A stretch of 55,773 bases of DNA from Verrucomicrobiaceae bacterium. Its GTDB lineage: Bacteria > Verrucomicrobiota > Verrucomicrobiia > Verrucomicrobiales > Verrucomicrobiaceae. The DNA lies in contig JAEUHN010000048.1 in NCBI GenBank assembly GCA_016795365.1, forward strand, positions 1 through 55,773. Direction: 5' to 3'. The translations under genes were made by a program, and so were the position numbers. Positions 8,044-17,195 of this stretch are shown here, piece after piece (position 1 is the stretch's first letter; each line of letters begins with the position of its first letter). The notes below the pieces were generated by a model. The model saw nothing but the letters and a program-made list of their open reading frames with translations, had not been told where the DNA came from and did not search any database.

Positions 8044-9029
8044 ACATGCGCACCACACTCATCCTCCTTGCCTTGTGCTCGTCGCTCTTGGCAGAGAAAC
8101 CCAAAATCATCTTCGACACCGACATCACCGGCGATGTCGATGACGTCCTGGCGCTGGCGATGTGTCACACGCTGGCGGATCGCGGCGCGTGCGAATTTCT
8201 GGGTGTGACGGTCTCGAAGAACAATCCGCTGACGGCGAGCTTTGTGGATGCGCAGAACACGTTTCACGGTCGCCCGGATCTGCCGGTGGGCGTTACGCGG
8301 GATGACAAAGCGCAGCATCGCGAGAGCAGATACCTCAAGCTAGCCGATTCGCCGCATTACCCGCACGATATGAAGCGCAATGAGGACGCGAAGGACGCCG
8401 TGGAGCTGATTCGCGAGCTTTTGACGGCGCAGCCGGATCACAGCGTGGCGATCATCAGCGTTGGCATCGCGTCGAACATGGCGAATCTGCTCAAGTCGCC
8501 CGACGGGGTCGATTTGGTGAGGCAGAAGGTCAAAGCGCTGTCGATCATGGCCGGGGCGTTCGCGTTTTGTAACCACACGAACTACCACCTCGAAGCGAAC
8601 GTCATCAACGGCATCGGCTACATGCAGACGGTGGCCGATCAGTGGCCGGACGAGGTGCCCATCGTGTGGAGCGGCTACGAAATCGGCGAGGCGCTGCCTT
8701 TTCCGCGTGTGGTCATCCAGCGCGATCTCGACTACCTGCCGCATCACCTCGTCAAAGAAGCGTATCTGCTCCACAGCGGCCCGGAGCACGACCGCCCGTG
8801 CTGGGACGAGAGCAGCGTGCTGTGGGCCGTGTATCCCGAGCGCGGCTTCTTCGGCCTCTCCGAGCCCGGACGCGTCAAAGTGCTCGATGATGGCTTCACG
8901 CGCTTCATGCCGCAGGGCAAAGCACAAGCCAGCCAGCGTGATCGTTTCCTCACCATGAGCTCCGTGCAGCAAAGCCGCGCGCTCGAAGCCATCGTCCATC
9001 TCACCATCCAACCTCCGCCTGCGAAGTGA
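8040..9029 (+). CDS. Secreted nucleoside hydrolase-family protein (first copy)
   Basis: A 329-residue protein with a signal peptide (residues 1-18, cleaved near LLAEKP). The mature N-terminus starts with IIFDTDITGDVDDVLAL, the calcium-binding aspartate cluster of inosine-uridine nucleoside hydrolases (PF01156), which split nucleosides into ribose and base. Further family segments are ALSIMAGAFAF and IVWSGYEIG. It overlaps the permease stop and is followed by a DUF1963 gene and then a paralogue. Export, transport and ribokinase together suggest that nucleosides are cleaved outside the cytoplasm and ribose is imported. The exact substrate is not shown by the sequence. Confidence 0.88.
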   Translation: MNMRTTLILLALCSSLLAEKPKIIFDTDITGDVDDVLALAMCHTLADRGACEFLGVTVSKNNPLTASFVDAQNTFHGRPDLPVGVTRDDKAQHRESRYLKLADSPHYPHDMKRNEDAKDAVELIRELLTAQPDHSVAIISVGIASNMANLLKSPDGVDLVRQKVKALSIMAGAFAFCNHTNYHLEANVINGIGYMQTVADQWPDEVPIVWSGYEIGEALPFPRVVIQRDLDYLPHHLVKEAYLLHSGPEHDRPCWDESSVLWAVYPERGFFGLSEPGRVKVLDDGFTRFMPQGKAQASQRDRFLTMSSVQQSRALEAIVHLTIQPPPAK

Positions 9030-9937
9030 GAACACTGAGTGCACCCCTCGAAAAGCATCTGAATAGCTGCATGAAAAAGTGTGGCATCAGAGAAAACGAT
9101 CAAAGACTTCTGCGAAACGCCGCGAATGAGTGCTGGTATCTTCATTTGGATGACGGGCAGGATCTGCCGCTTGGAGGCAGCCGAATCGGCGGTGAGCCAG
9201 ATATGCCTTCGAATTTGCCTTGGCCCGCCGGTGAGAGCGAGCCCATGACTTTTCTGCTTCAACTTCGCCTAGACGACATTTCCTCAACCCTGCCATACGG
9301 GATGCCGCGTTCTGGAATGCTTTATTTCTTCGTTGAGGATGATGACAACAGTTTGAGCGTGAAACACAAGCTCCTCTGGTCCGGAGACCTCTCTGGTTTA
9401 TCTCGAAGGAAGCCGGAAGGACGCACGGCCGAAACCGAGCGCCGGCACGGTATAGCGAGTGCCTGCTCTTTGACTATTGTTCACGGCGTCGATCTGCCTC
9501 TATCTGAAGACAGCCTGCCACTTGCTCTTAATGAAGATGATGATGGTTTCGACAAAAGATGCGCTTTGGAGAATCTCTTGAGAGGCAGTGATGTTCGTGA
9601 GGCTGTGTGCGGCAAGCTTTTCGGCAGCTTTTCCGTTCATAACCAAGTTCGCAAGAATGTGGCCGCGCTCTTTCTTGGACATGACACGGAGTCGAGCTCG
9701 GAAGCGCATTTTGGTGATCTGTATGCGATCATTGAAGCCAATCGCCAAAAGGCGGAAGTGAACCCCGGTCTTCTTGATTACGAAATAGCACTTTGGAACC
9801 GGCTTCTATGGCTGGATTCAAACTTCAAAGTTGGCTTCAATATCTGGGATGCTGGCTCTTATTCCGTGCTGATGCGGACGGAGGATCTTGCATCGCATAA
9901 CTTTGAGCGATCACATGTCATGCTCGAGACCTGCTGA
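9026..9937 (+). CDS. YwqG-like DUF1963 protein
   Basis: A 303-residue soluble protein. The segment GGSRIGGEPDMPSNLPWP followed by MTFLLQLRLDDI and GMLYFFVEDDD matches the DUF1963/YwqG pattern (G-G-x-P-x-x-P...WP, then a FLxQL strand and a LxFF strand). The role of the family is not established. The GTG at 9026 overlaps the previous stop codon (GTGA); an ATG at 9071 is an equally possible start. Lines I counted are near 43% G+C, against about 68% in the preceding gene. It stands between two nucleoside hydrolase paralogues and looks like a transferred gene placed exactly at an operon gene boundary. Confidence 0.7.
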   Translation: MRTLSAPLEKHLNSCMKKCGIRENDQRLLRNAANECWYLHLDDGQDLPLGGSRIGGEPDMPSNLPWPAGESEPMTFLLQLRLDDISSTLPYGMPRSGMLYFFVEDDDNSLSVKHKLLWSGDLSGLSRRKPEGRTAETERRHGIASACSLTIVHGVDLPLSEDSLPLALNEDDDGFDKRCALENLLRGSDVREAVCGKLFGSFSVHNQVRKNVAALFLGHDTESSSEAHFGDLYAIIEANRQKAEVNPGLLDYEIALWNRLLWLDSNFKVGFNIWDAGSYSVLMRTEDLASHNFERSHVMLETC

Positions 9938-9950
9938 ACCATCTGACCCC

Positions 9951-10928
9951 ATGAAACCAAACCACCTCATTCCTTTACTCTTAATGTTGCTTGCGAGCCT
10001 CGCCCAAGCAGCACCCGTGAAGCTCATCTTCGACACCGACATGGGCAACGATGTCGATGACCTGATGGCGCTGTGCATGATTCACAATCTGCAAAAGCGC
10101 GGCGCGTGTGAGTTGCTCGCGGTCACGGTGACGAAGGATCATCCGCAGGCGGCGGCTTTCGTGGATGCGGTGAACACGCTTTACGGTTACCCGGACACAC
10201 CCATCGGCGTCGTGCGCAATGGCGCGGCGAAGGAGCCGGGGAAGTTCAATTTGCTGGCCGACAAGTATCCGCATGATCTCAAAAGCGGCGCGGAGGCACC
10301 TGAAGCCGGCGGTTTGATCAAAGACATCCTCGCCAAGCAGCCGGATGGCAGCGTGGTGATCGCGCAGGTGGGCTTTTTCACGAATCTGGCGCGTCTGATG
10401 GACGATGCGGACGCTAAGGCGCTCATCGCGAAGAAGGTGAAGGTGCTCAGCATCATGGCGGGCGCGTTTCAGACGGTGAATTTCGACACGCGACACCTCG
10501 AATACAATGTGAAGCTCGATGTGCCCGCCGCGCAGAAGCTCGCGAAGGAATGGCCGACGCCGATGGTGTGGAGCGGCTACGAGATCGGCGTGGCGGCGGC
10601 GTTTCCGCATGTCGTGATCGAGCAGGACCTCAACTACATGCCGCAGCATCCGCTGAAGGAGGCCTACTACCTCTACAACCCGCCGCCGCACGATCGCCCG
10701 ACCTGGGACCCGACAGCCGTGCTGTATGCGATTTATCCGGACCGCGGTTACTTCGACCTGTCGCCGCCCGGCAACATCAAGGTCGATGACGACTCCGCGA
10801 CCCTCTTTCGCCCCGTGAAGAAAGGCGAAGGCAAGCACCGCTTCCTCATCATGAGTCCCGAGCAGGCCTCGCGCGTGCGTGAAGCCATCGTGCAACTCAG
10901 CGTCGAACCTCCACCGGCGAAGAAGTAA
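9951..10928 (+). CDS. Secreted nucleoside hydrolase-family protein (second copy)
   Basis: A 325-residue paralogue of the protein at 8040-9029, with a signal peptide ending near SLAQA. The aspartate motif is LIFDTDMGNDVDDLMAL; shared segments include KVLSIMAGAF, MVWSGYEIG and the closing EPPPAK. The two proteins align over their whole length, indicating tandem duplication followed by divergence; differences near the substrate pocket could give different base preference. The ATG at 9951 was chosen because the signal peptide starts there; the longer open frame overlaps the DUF1963 gene. The stop codon TAA overlaps the ribokinase ATG (TAATG). Confidence 0.88.
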   Translation: MKPNHLIPLLLMLLASLAQAAPVKLIFDTDMGNDVDDLMALCMIHNLQKRGACELLAVTVTKDHPQAAAFVDAVNTLYGYPDTPIGVVRNGAAKEPGKFNLLADKYPHDLKSGAEAPEAGGLIKDILAKQPDGSVVIAQVGFFTNLARLMDDADAKALIAKKVKVLSIMAGAFQTVNFDTRHLEYNVKLDVPAAQKLAKEWPTPMVWSGYEIGVAAAFPHVVIEQDLNYMPQHPLKEAYYLYNPPPHDRPTWDPTAVLYAIYPDRGYFDLSPPGNIKVDDDSATLFRPVKKGEGKHRFLIMSPEQASRVREAIVQLSVEPPPAKK

Positions 10929-11851
10929 TGGCTCGTCGATCCAGCAAGTCGGCCTCGGTCACGGTGGTGGGATCGTTGAATGTCGATCTGATTGCGTCGG
11001 TGAGCCAACTCCCGGCACCGGGTGAAACCGTTGCATCCTCGCAACTTAGAAAGCTCTTCGGCGGCAAGGGGGCCAACCAAGCGATTGCTGCGGCTTGCCA
11101 CGGGGCTGAGGTGAGTATCATCGGATGCTTGGGAGGCGACCCCGATGGTGCTGCCTACCTCGCTCGAATGAAGGCCTTTGGCATCGACACCTCGGGAGTC
11201 GCCACGGACAGAAAATCACTGACCGGCACCGCCTTGATCGGCGTCTCAGCCACTGGCGAGAACCTCATCATGGTGGCTGCGGAGGCGAACAGCAAACTGA
11301 GCGCCAACTGGGTTCGTCGCTGCCGCGAACAGATCACCTCGGCCAGTGCCCTCCTCCTGCAGTGGGAGGTGCCGATGACGGCTGTGCTCGTATCCATTCA
11401 ACTCGCCAACAATGCCAGCGTGCCGGTGATCATGAACCCTTCGCCTCTGGGGCAAGCGTTTCCCTGGGGCTCCGTGAAGGTCGAATACCTGATTGTGAAC
11501 GAGGGCGAGGCTCACTCGATTTTTCGTCTATCTCCCGAGTTGCTGGCACAGCAGACAAACCGCTGGCGATCCGCCATGAAGAAGCGTGGCATCAGCACAC
11601 TCATCATCACGCGTGGCAGTGATTCAACGCTGGCACTCGATGCTGAACGCCTTATCGAAGTAGCCGTCCCACGAGTGACTCCTCTGGACACGGTGGGTGC
11701 TGGGGATTGCTTTGCTGGCACCTTCACGGCCTCACTGGCCGAGGGGAACGACCTCGAGACCTCCATTGCAGTCGCCAATCGAGCGGCAGCGAAATCAACC
11801 CTCAAGCCGGGAGCCCAGCCGGAGCCACGAAAGGCAAACCGCAGGCGTTAG
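10928..11851 (+). CDS. rbsK: Ribokinase
   Basis: A 307-residue PfkB-family sugar kinase that should phosphorylate ribose to ribose 5-phosphate in the cytoplasm. The N-terminal signature is GGKGANQAIAAA (around residue 44). The C-terminal anion-hole and catalytic motif is DTVGAGDCFAGTF (around residue 255), with the catalytic Asp in GAGD. NPSPLG and the NEGEA segment are also typical of ribokinases. It closes the salvage operon and overlaps the previous gene by one base. The closing residues are basic and lack the end of long ribokinases. The next gene is convergent only 6 bp away and no terminator is visible. Confidence 0.92.
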   Translation: MARRSSKSASVTVVGSLNVDLIASVSQLPAPGETVASSQLRKLFGGKGANQAIAAACHGAEVSIIGCLGGDPDGAAYLARMKAFGIDTSGVATDRKSLTGTALIGVSATGENLIMVAAEANSKLSANWVRRCREQITSASALLLQWEVPMTAVLVSIQLANNASVPVIMNPSPLGQAFPWGSVKVEYLIVNEGEAHSIFRLSPELLAQQTNRWRSAMKKRGISTLIITRGSDSTLALDAERLIEVAVPRVTPLDTVGAGDCFAGTFTASLAEGNDLETSIAVANRAAAKSTLKPGAQPEPRKANRRR

Positions 11852-11857
11852 TTGCAG

Positions 11858-14299
11858 TCACTTGCTCTGGAAGAGGTCGCTCTGAACAATCTCTTGAATC
11901 AAAGTCCGGAGCCCGCCACCCTTCGCTTCGGTAGCCTTTGCAATCGACGCCACATCGCGACGATCAGCAAAGCTGATCCCTGCACCAGTGCCATAGGTGA
12001 GCAACTTCTCGGTCACTGACCTCATCACCTGCGCCTGACGTGCAAGCAGCAGCTTTTTGAAGTCCGCGATGCCGCTGAACTTCTGACCATCAGCCATCTC
12101 ACCACTCGCATCCACCGGCTGCCCAAGCATGTAGCGAACGTGACGACCGGAGGGCAGCCGAGCATCTTTCCGGTCGCCTTTCTCCTGCGAGCGATACCGG
12201 TCTCGGTAACCACCGATCACATCGAAGCTCTCGAGCGCAAAGCCCGGCGGATCGATATTCATGTGGCACGCAGCGCAGGTCTCCGAGTTGCGATGCTTCG
12301 CCAACTGTTCGCGGATGGTCGTGCTGCCACGAGTATCAGGCTCGATGGAGCCCACCGCTGGTGGCGGAGGCGGCGGAGGTTCGCCCAGCAAACGCTTCAT
12401 CACCCAGGCTCCACGCATGACGGGCGAAGTCGTCGTGCCATTGGCCGTCACCTTGAGAATGCTGGCCTGCGTGAGCAGACCTCCACGCGCATGATCAGGT
12501 GCCAGCGACACACGCTGAAGCTGCTCGCCCTGAACTCCGTCGATGCCGTAGTGCTCGGCAAGACGACGATTCAGCATCGCGAAGTCTGACTGAATGAACT
12601 GCGCGACGCTCAAATCGTTCCTGAGTATCTCGGCGAAGAAGGCCTCGGTCTCGGCCACCATCGAGAGCTGGAGCAACTCATCGAACTCGGGGTAAAGCTT
12701 CTTGTCCGGCGTGGTGGCATCGATGTTGCGCAGATCGAGCCATTGCCCCGTAAAGTTCCGCACGAAGCTCTCAGCCTTCGGATGCTTCAGCAGGCGCTCG
12801 GTCTGAGCCCGCAACACTTCTGGCTGTGTCACATCAGCAGCGAGCAGTTCTTCATCCGGCATCGTGCTCCAGAAGAAGTAAGACAAACGCGAAGCCAGCG
12901 CCCACCGATCCAGTCTGCCCTGCGGCTCCTGGAAGAGCAGGAAATGGGGAGCCGTAAGCACGGCACGAAAGCCAACTCGCATGGCATCGGCAAAGGAGGT
13001 GCCTGCATCCAGCTCGGCATCAATCAAACGCACAAAACGATCCGCTTCGCCCGCTTCCAACGGACGACGAAACGCACGTCCGGCGAACGACTCGATCAAC
13101 GCCCGCGCACTAGCCTTGTCATCCACAGGACGCAGTTCATAGCCCACGGCTCTGCCTCGCGAGTAGCGACGCTTCTTCTGTTCCATCTCCACCAAGGGCG
13201 TGTCACCAAAGAGCCGCTTCACGCTCGCTGGGGGCCATGACTCGGTCAGAGGTCCCTCCACCTCTACCCATTGAAGTGCCAGGCCACTGCCAGTGAACTT
13301 CTCCACCCCGATGTTATACACTCCCCTGCCCTGCTCATCGATTCCGCAATCCGAGGGCTGAATGAGCAAGTGCTCGTTGCTCTTCAACTCTGCCACGACT
13401 TCGACTTCTCGCGCCTTGTCAGCAGGCATCTCGAACCAGCCAAGCAGGCGCTTCTCGCGGAAATTGTCTCCATAGATCCGGATCGGTATCGCGCGGCCCT
13501 TGCTCTGGTAACCATAGCCGCTGATCCGGAAACGATAGCGCCCCGGCGTCCGCGGATTGAACTGCCGGAGTTCGGCCGGTGGATAGCCCTCATTGAAGAA
13601 CACGATCGCATCCGGCTTCTCTAGCATGAGGTGGCGATGCTTCTGCTTGGGATTGAACTTGTCCGTAACGGCTCCCACGGGCGTGTCGAGGTTCTTCCGC
13701 ACGCCCTGCTCGTCCTTGAAGAAGAACTTCTTTTTCACCTGCTCCGGTGCCACATCGAGATTGATCGCGCTGTCGATCGCGACGTCTGCGGCCTCCAGAT
13801 ATTTCTCCATCTGAAGCTGCGAAAACCGCAACCCCTCGGCCACGGTGTCGAACCCATGCATCGGCGTATCCTCAGGGAGGATGCCCGCAAGTGCGGTGTT
13901 GATGCCCAGCAGATCACGCACCGTGTTTTCATATTCATTGCGATTCAACCGTCGCAGCACCGTCCTTCCTGCCGCACTTTGCTGAGCCTTCTGCTCATCG
14001 TGCAAGGCGACCTCCAACACGGAGAGAAAGCCATCTCGAGCGGCACTCTCCGGCCTCGGCTTCTTCGCCGGAGGCATCTCATTCTTCGTGACCCGATCGA
14101 AGACCTTCACCCACTCATCGAAGGTCTTCTTGTCATCCGGTTTCCACTTCAGCGCCGTCAAGTCCAGCCCCGCTTTCTTCACATCACCATCATGGCACTC
14201 GGTGCAGTGCTGGTCGAGGAATGCAATCATGGAAGGCAATGGCGAGGCCGCGTGGGCACAGCTCAGCAGCACAGTCAGGACGGAGAGAAGACGAATCAT
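11858..14299 (-). CDS. Secreted DUF1592/DUF1588-type protein with a c-type haem motif
   Basis: An 813-residue exported protein of the Planctomycetes/Verrucomicrobia multi-domain family. After a signal peptide (residues 1-17) comes a cytochrome-like CTECH haem motif at 32-36. A DUF1587-like part carries RRLNRNEYENTVRDLLGI. A carbohydrate-binding-like middle region follows, then DUF1595/DUF1592 regions (FAGRAFRRPLEAGE and RLSYFFWSTMPDEEL) and a DUF1588/DUF1585 end (TSPVMRGAWVMKRLLG, CAACHMNIDPPGFALE, then LLARQAQVMRSVTEKLLTYGTG). A second CAACH motif lies in the DUF1588 part. The family usually travels with a DUF1552 partner; none is next to this gene. Its biochemical role is unproven; links to polysaccharide degradation are genomic context only. 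Confidence 0.88.
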   Translation of the reverse strand: MIRLLSVLTVLLSCAHAASPLPSMIAFLDQHCTECHDGDVKKAGLDLTALKWKPDDKKTFDEWVKVFDRVTKNEMPPAKKPRPESAARDGFLSVLEVALHDEQKAQQSAAGRTVLRRLNRNEYENTVRDLLGINTALAGILPEDTPMHGFDTVAEGLRFSQLQMEKYLEAADVAIDSAINLDVAPEQVKKKFFFKDEQGVRKNLDTPVGAVTDKFNPKQKHRHLMLEKPDAIVFFNEGYPPAELRQFNPRTPGRYRFRISGYGYQSKGRAIPIRIYGDNFREKRLLGWFEMPADKAREVEVVAELKSNEHLLIQPSDCGIDEQGRGVYNIGVEKFTGSGLALQWVEVEGPLTESWPPASVKRLFGDTPLVEMEQKKRRYSRGRAVGYELRPVDDKASARALIESFAGRAFRRPLEAGEADRFVRLIDAELDAGTSFADAMRVGFRAVLTAPHFLLFQEPQGRLDRWALASRLSYFFWSTMPDEELLAADVTQPEVLRAQTERLLKHPKAESFVRNFTGQWLDLRNIDATTPDKKLYPEFDELLQLSMVAETEAFFAEILRNDLSVAQFIQSDFAMLNRRLAEHYGIDGVQGEQLQRVSLAPDHARGGLLTQASILKVTANGTTTSPVMRGAWVMKRLLGEPPPPPPPAVGSIEPDTRGSTTIREQLAKHRNSETCAACHMNIDPPGFALESFDVIGGYRDRYRSQEKGDRKDARLPSGRHVRYMLGQPVDASGEMADGQKFSGIADFKKLLLARQAQVMRSVTEKLLTYGTGAGISFADRRDVASIAKATEAKGGGLRTLIQEIVQSDLFQSK

Positions 14300-14362
14300 G
14301 GATGTTGCGCCCTAACGTGAGCAGTTGGGAGCCGATTTCATTCGAGATGTTGCCTGACGGCA

Positions 14363-14890
14363 TTCCTCGCCTACGCGCAGGAAATCGGTTGGACGCTGGT
14401 GTCGCGGATAGAACCGGAACGGCGGCGTGGGTTTGATGCAGACGCCACCACGGCGGAGGAACAGGCGCGGCGGGCCTCACTTTACTTTGGTGCCCTGCTG
14501 CATGGTAAACTGCGGGCCTTCAATCCGCAGTATCAGGGAGCGGACGGCGCGAGCATCGGTCAGTGGCAACGCTTGCCAAGCAGTATCGCGGGCAACCGGA
14601 ATTTCCTGAAGGCCCTGCGCAACCATAGCAAGTTCTTCTGCGCGGAGGAGAACCGGGAACTGGACTTGATGGTGATCGACTATGCCGCCCTGAAGCGGGC
14701 ACCGTCCGAGCGGCGAAACGTGTGTGAGGTGACGGAGGAGTTTTATTTCAACAATGGCCGCCACGACACGCGGGAGGACGTGGTCTTCCTGATCAATGGC
14801 ATACCGGTGCGAGTCATCGAGTGCAAGAACGCGAGCAAGGACGAAGACATGGCGCCGGAGGGGGGGACCAGAAGCTGCAAACGAGACTAA
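14363..14890 (+). pseudogene. hsdR: Fragment of a type I restriction enzyme R subunit (HsdR)
   Basis: The frame contains AYAQEIGWTLVSRIE, then ELDLMVIDY, FYFNNGRHDTREDVVFLINGIPV and RVIECKNASKDE. These match the N-terminal nuclease region of HsdR-like proteins; the IECKN segment belongs to the PD-(D/E)xK core. A complete HsdR is around 1000 residues with a helicase motor; here the homology stops after about 165 residues and a short unrelated tail ends in a stop codon. No in-frame ATG starts the homologous part (a GTG at 14399 is the first candidate), and no hsdM or hsdS is nearby. This is a remnant of a lost restriction locus. Confidence 0.75.
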
Positions 14891-14933
14891 ACTTCAACTG
14901 ACACGCCCGTGAATCTGGAGCGAGCAGTGCCTC

Positions 14934-17138
14934 TTACTTCCGAGGCACGATCGAGTTTTCGTCGATGTCGCCGAGGATTTCGCGGATGTTACTCTCTTGT
15001 TTGCTCGTGATGAAGCGATCAAGGGCGCGTTTCATGCGCTCGGTGACTTCGGGGAATTGGTCCTTCACGTCAGTCTCGCAGTGCTTGTCGGCTTTGAGAT
15101 CAAAGAGCCGGATGATATCGCCTTGGCTGCCTGGGGTTCGGACGAGCTTGAATCGCTCGGTGCGGATGCAGCGCTCTTTGGTCTTGAGGACAGCGTCCTG
15201 ATACTTGGGCTTGAGGACGAAGTGGTAGTCGAAGTCGGGATCAATGAAGGTGGTTTCGTCCATCGGCGGGATGTGGAGGGGCTCCTCGCCGGGGATCTTG
15301 CGCTTGAAGAAGAGGTAGCTGGTTTCACCGAAGTAGGCGAGGTGCAGGGCGTCAGTCTTGCCATTGATGTAAGGGACGAGGCTGCGACCTTCGAAACGTG
15401 AGTCGGGTTGAATGCCGACGAGTTCACAGAGAGTGGGAGCGAAGTCGATGGTGCGAACAAGTTTGTCGATCTTGCTGCCGGGCTGCTTAACGCCGGGGAT
15501 GTGGAAGACGGCGGGAACGTGATTGTTCTGATCACCACCATTGAAGGTGAGCCCGTGACCGAAGGTGGTGTTTGGCTCAAAGAGGTCGTCGCCATGATCG
15601 CCGGTGACCAGGACGATGGTATTGTCCATTAACCCTTCCTCTTTGAGGGTGGAGGTGAGGCGTCCCACGCAGTCATCGAACATGCGCACGCAACCGTCGT
15701 AAAGGGCGCGGACCTGCTCGACTTCCCTGGGCGGGAACTTGCTCCACTTCTCGTTGATATCGGTGCTACCGATGAACTCATCGACATTGAGCGCGAGTTC
15801 GTGCTTGTGCTTTCCATCATACTCGGGGTCGGCCCAGAGTTCGGAGTATTGCCGTGGTGTCTTGTAGGGCAGATGGGTGCAGGAATAATAAGCAAAGATG
15901 AGGAAGGGCTTGCCGTCCTCACTGCGCTGCTTGAGTCGATCAATGACTTCGTCGGTGACGACGTCGGGGGTCATGTAATTGGCGAAGCTTTTGAGCTTGG
16001 GGAAGAGGATGTGACCGATGCGGTTGTCAAAAAACAGAGGGAGAATTTGATGATGGAGGAAGACCACCTCGCTCATGTAGATGCGGAAGTTGTCAAAGTC
16101 GGACACGATGATGTCTTCGAACCCCATGGGTAGTTCGTTGAATCCACAGGCGCACCAGTCGCCCACCACTGCTGTGTCGTAACCATGCTGCCGGAGCGTG
16201 CCCGCGAGACTGGGCGATTCCTTGTTCACTTTCTGCACCATCTCACGATTGGGAAACATGTGATAGATGCCATGTGTGTGCGGATACTGGCCCGAGTAGA
16301 TCGTGGTCAGGGATTCAAGCGTTGAAGCGATTGGGGTCAGGCACTTCTGAAAGTTCACGCCACCCACTGCCAACTTGTCGATGCTGGGTGAAGTCGGACG
16401 CGAGTGACCATTGCAACTCAGTCGATCGCCTCGAAGAGAGTCGGAACCAATAATGAGGATGTTTTTCGGTTTCGGCGGGGACTTGATGCCAGTGAGCGCA
16501 TTGGAAGTCTCCTTGTTGAGTCCGTAGCCACTTGCGGCAAAAACCACGAGGACAGCCATCGCACTTCCCAGTGCCAGGGCACGGGGTCCACTGCGTCGCC
16601 GCCACTCATTGACATAAAACAGCACTGCAAAGGTGAGAGCAGCCAAAGGAAACGCCTGCATGACAAGCAAGTGAACGACATCCTCGGTTGTCTTGCCAAA
16701 GACGCCGCCGATCCAGTTGAACCAGCCCTCCATGTATCGGTAGTCGCCAAAATAGGGTTTCTCGCGCAGAAGGCGAAGGATGAAGAACCCGTAGGCACCC
16801 AAGGCAATGCTGGAAGTGCGCCAAACACACCCCCAACGTCCAAACGGACGCCAGCGATGCCAAAGGAGGATGATCGGATAGATCAGCAGGACGTAGCCAA
16901 TTGCTACGAGAAGGTAGCCTTTGAGCACGACCACATTGCTCCAAAGGAGATACCACCAGTGGTCACGGATCGCGACTTCAGTGAAGCGATTGTTGAAGCT
17001 GTAAGTATTGCCCGCAAAACTGCTCACGGCGCTCACATACCAGAGCACGAGGGTTCCAAGCACGGTGAGAATCACCACTTTCAATATGGTGCGTGCGGAA
17101 AGGGTGGAAGAGGTGCGTTGCGTGGTTTCAGCGATCAT
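14934..17138 (-). CDS. Membrane-anchored sulfatase-fold (alkaline phosphatase superfamily) protein
   Basis: A 734-residue protein with about five to six hydrophobic segments in residues 15-220 and an extracytoplasmic sulfatase-fold domain after it. The metal-site start is NILIIGSDSLRGDRLS. Later come TGDHGDDLFE and the GHGLTFNGG segment, as in sulfatases. At the nucleophile position (IASTLESLTTIYSG) a Thr stands where arylsulfatases have the formylglycine Cys, and the following Arg is missing. That is closer to lipoteichoic acid synthase and phosphoethanolamine transferase-type enzymes, so a phospho-transferase or phosphatase role on envelope glycans is as likely as sulfatase activity. Lines I counted are near 53% G+C. 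Confidence 0.8.
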   Translation of the reverse strand: MIAETTQRTSSTLSARTILKVVILTVLGTLVLWYVSAVSSFAGNTYSFNNRFTEVAIRDHWWYLLWSNVVVLKGYLLVAIGYVLLIYPIILLWHRWRPFGRWGCVWRTSSIALGAYGFFILRLLREKPYFGDYRYMEGWFNWIGGVFGKTTEDVVHLLVMQAFPLAALTFAVLFYVNEWRRRSGPRALALGSAMAVLVVFAASGYGLNKETSNALTGIKSPPKPKNILIIGSDSLRGDRLSCNGHSRPTSPSIDKLAVGGVNFQKCLTPIASTLESLTTIYSGQYPHTHGIYHMFPNREMVQKVNKESPSLAGTLRQHGYDTAVVGDWCACGFNELPMGFEDIIVSDFDNFRIYMSEVVFLHHQILPLFFDNRIGHILFPKLKSFANYMTPDVVTDEVIDRLKQRSEDGKPFLIFAYYSCTHLPYKTPRQYSELWADPEYDGKHKHELALNVDEFIGSTDINEKWSKFPPREVEQVRALYDGCVRMFDDCVGRLTSTLKEEGLMDNTIVLVTGDHGDDLFEPNTTFGHGLTFNGGDQNNHVPAVFHIPGVKQPGSKIDKLVRTIDFAPTLCELVGIQPDSRFEGRSLVPYINGKTDALHLAYFGETSYLFFKRKIPGEEPLHIPPMDETTFIDPDFDYHFVLKPKYQDAVLKTKERCIRTERFKLVRTPGSQGDIIRLFDLKADKHCETDVKDQFPEVTERMKRALDRFITSKQESNIREILGDIDENSIVPRK

Positions 17139-17195
17139 GCCGACGGAGTAAGCCGGTGATCATACGTGCGCCGGACAGGAATGATAGCAGTCTGA

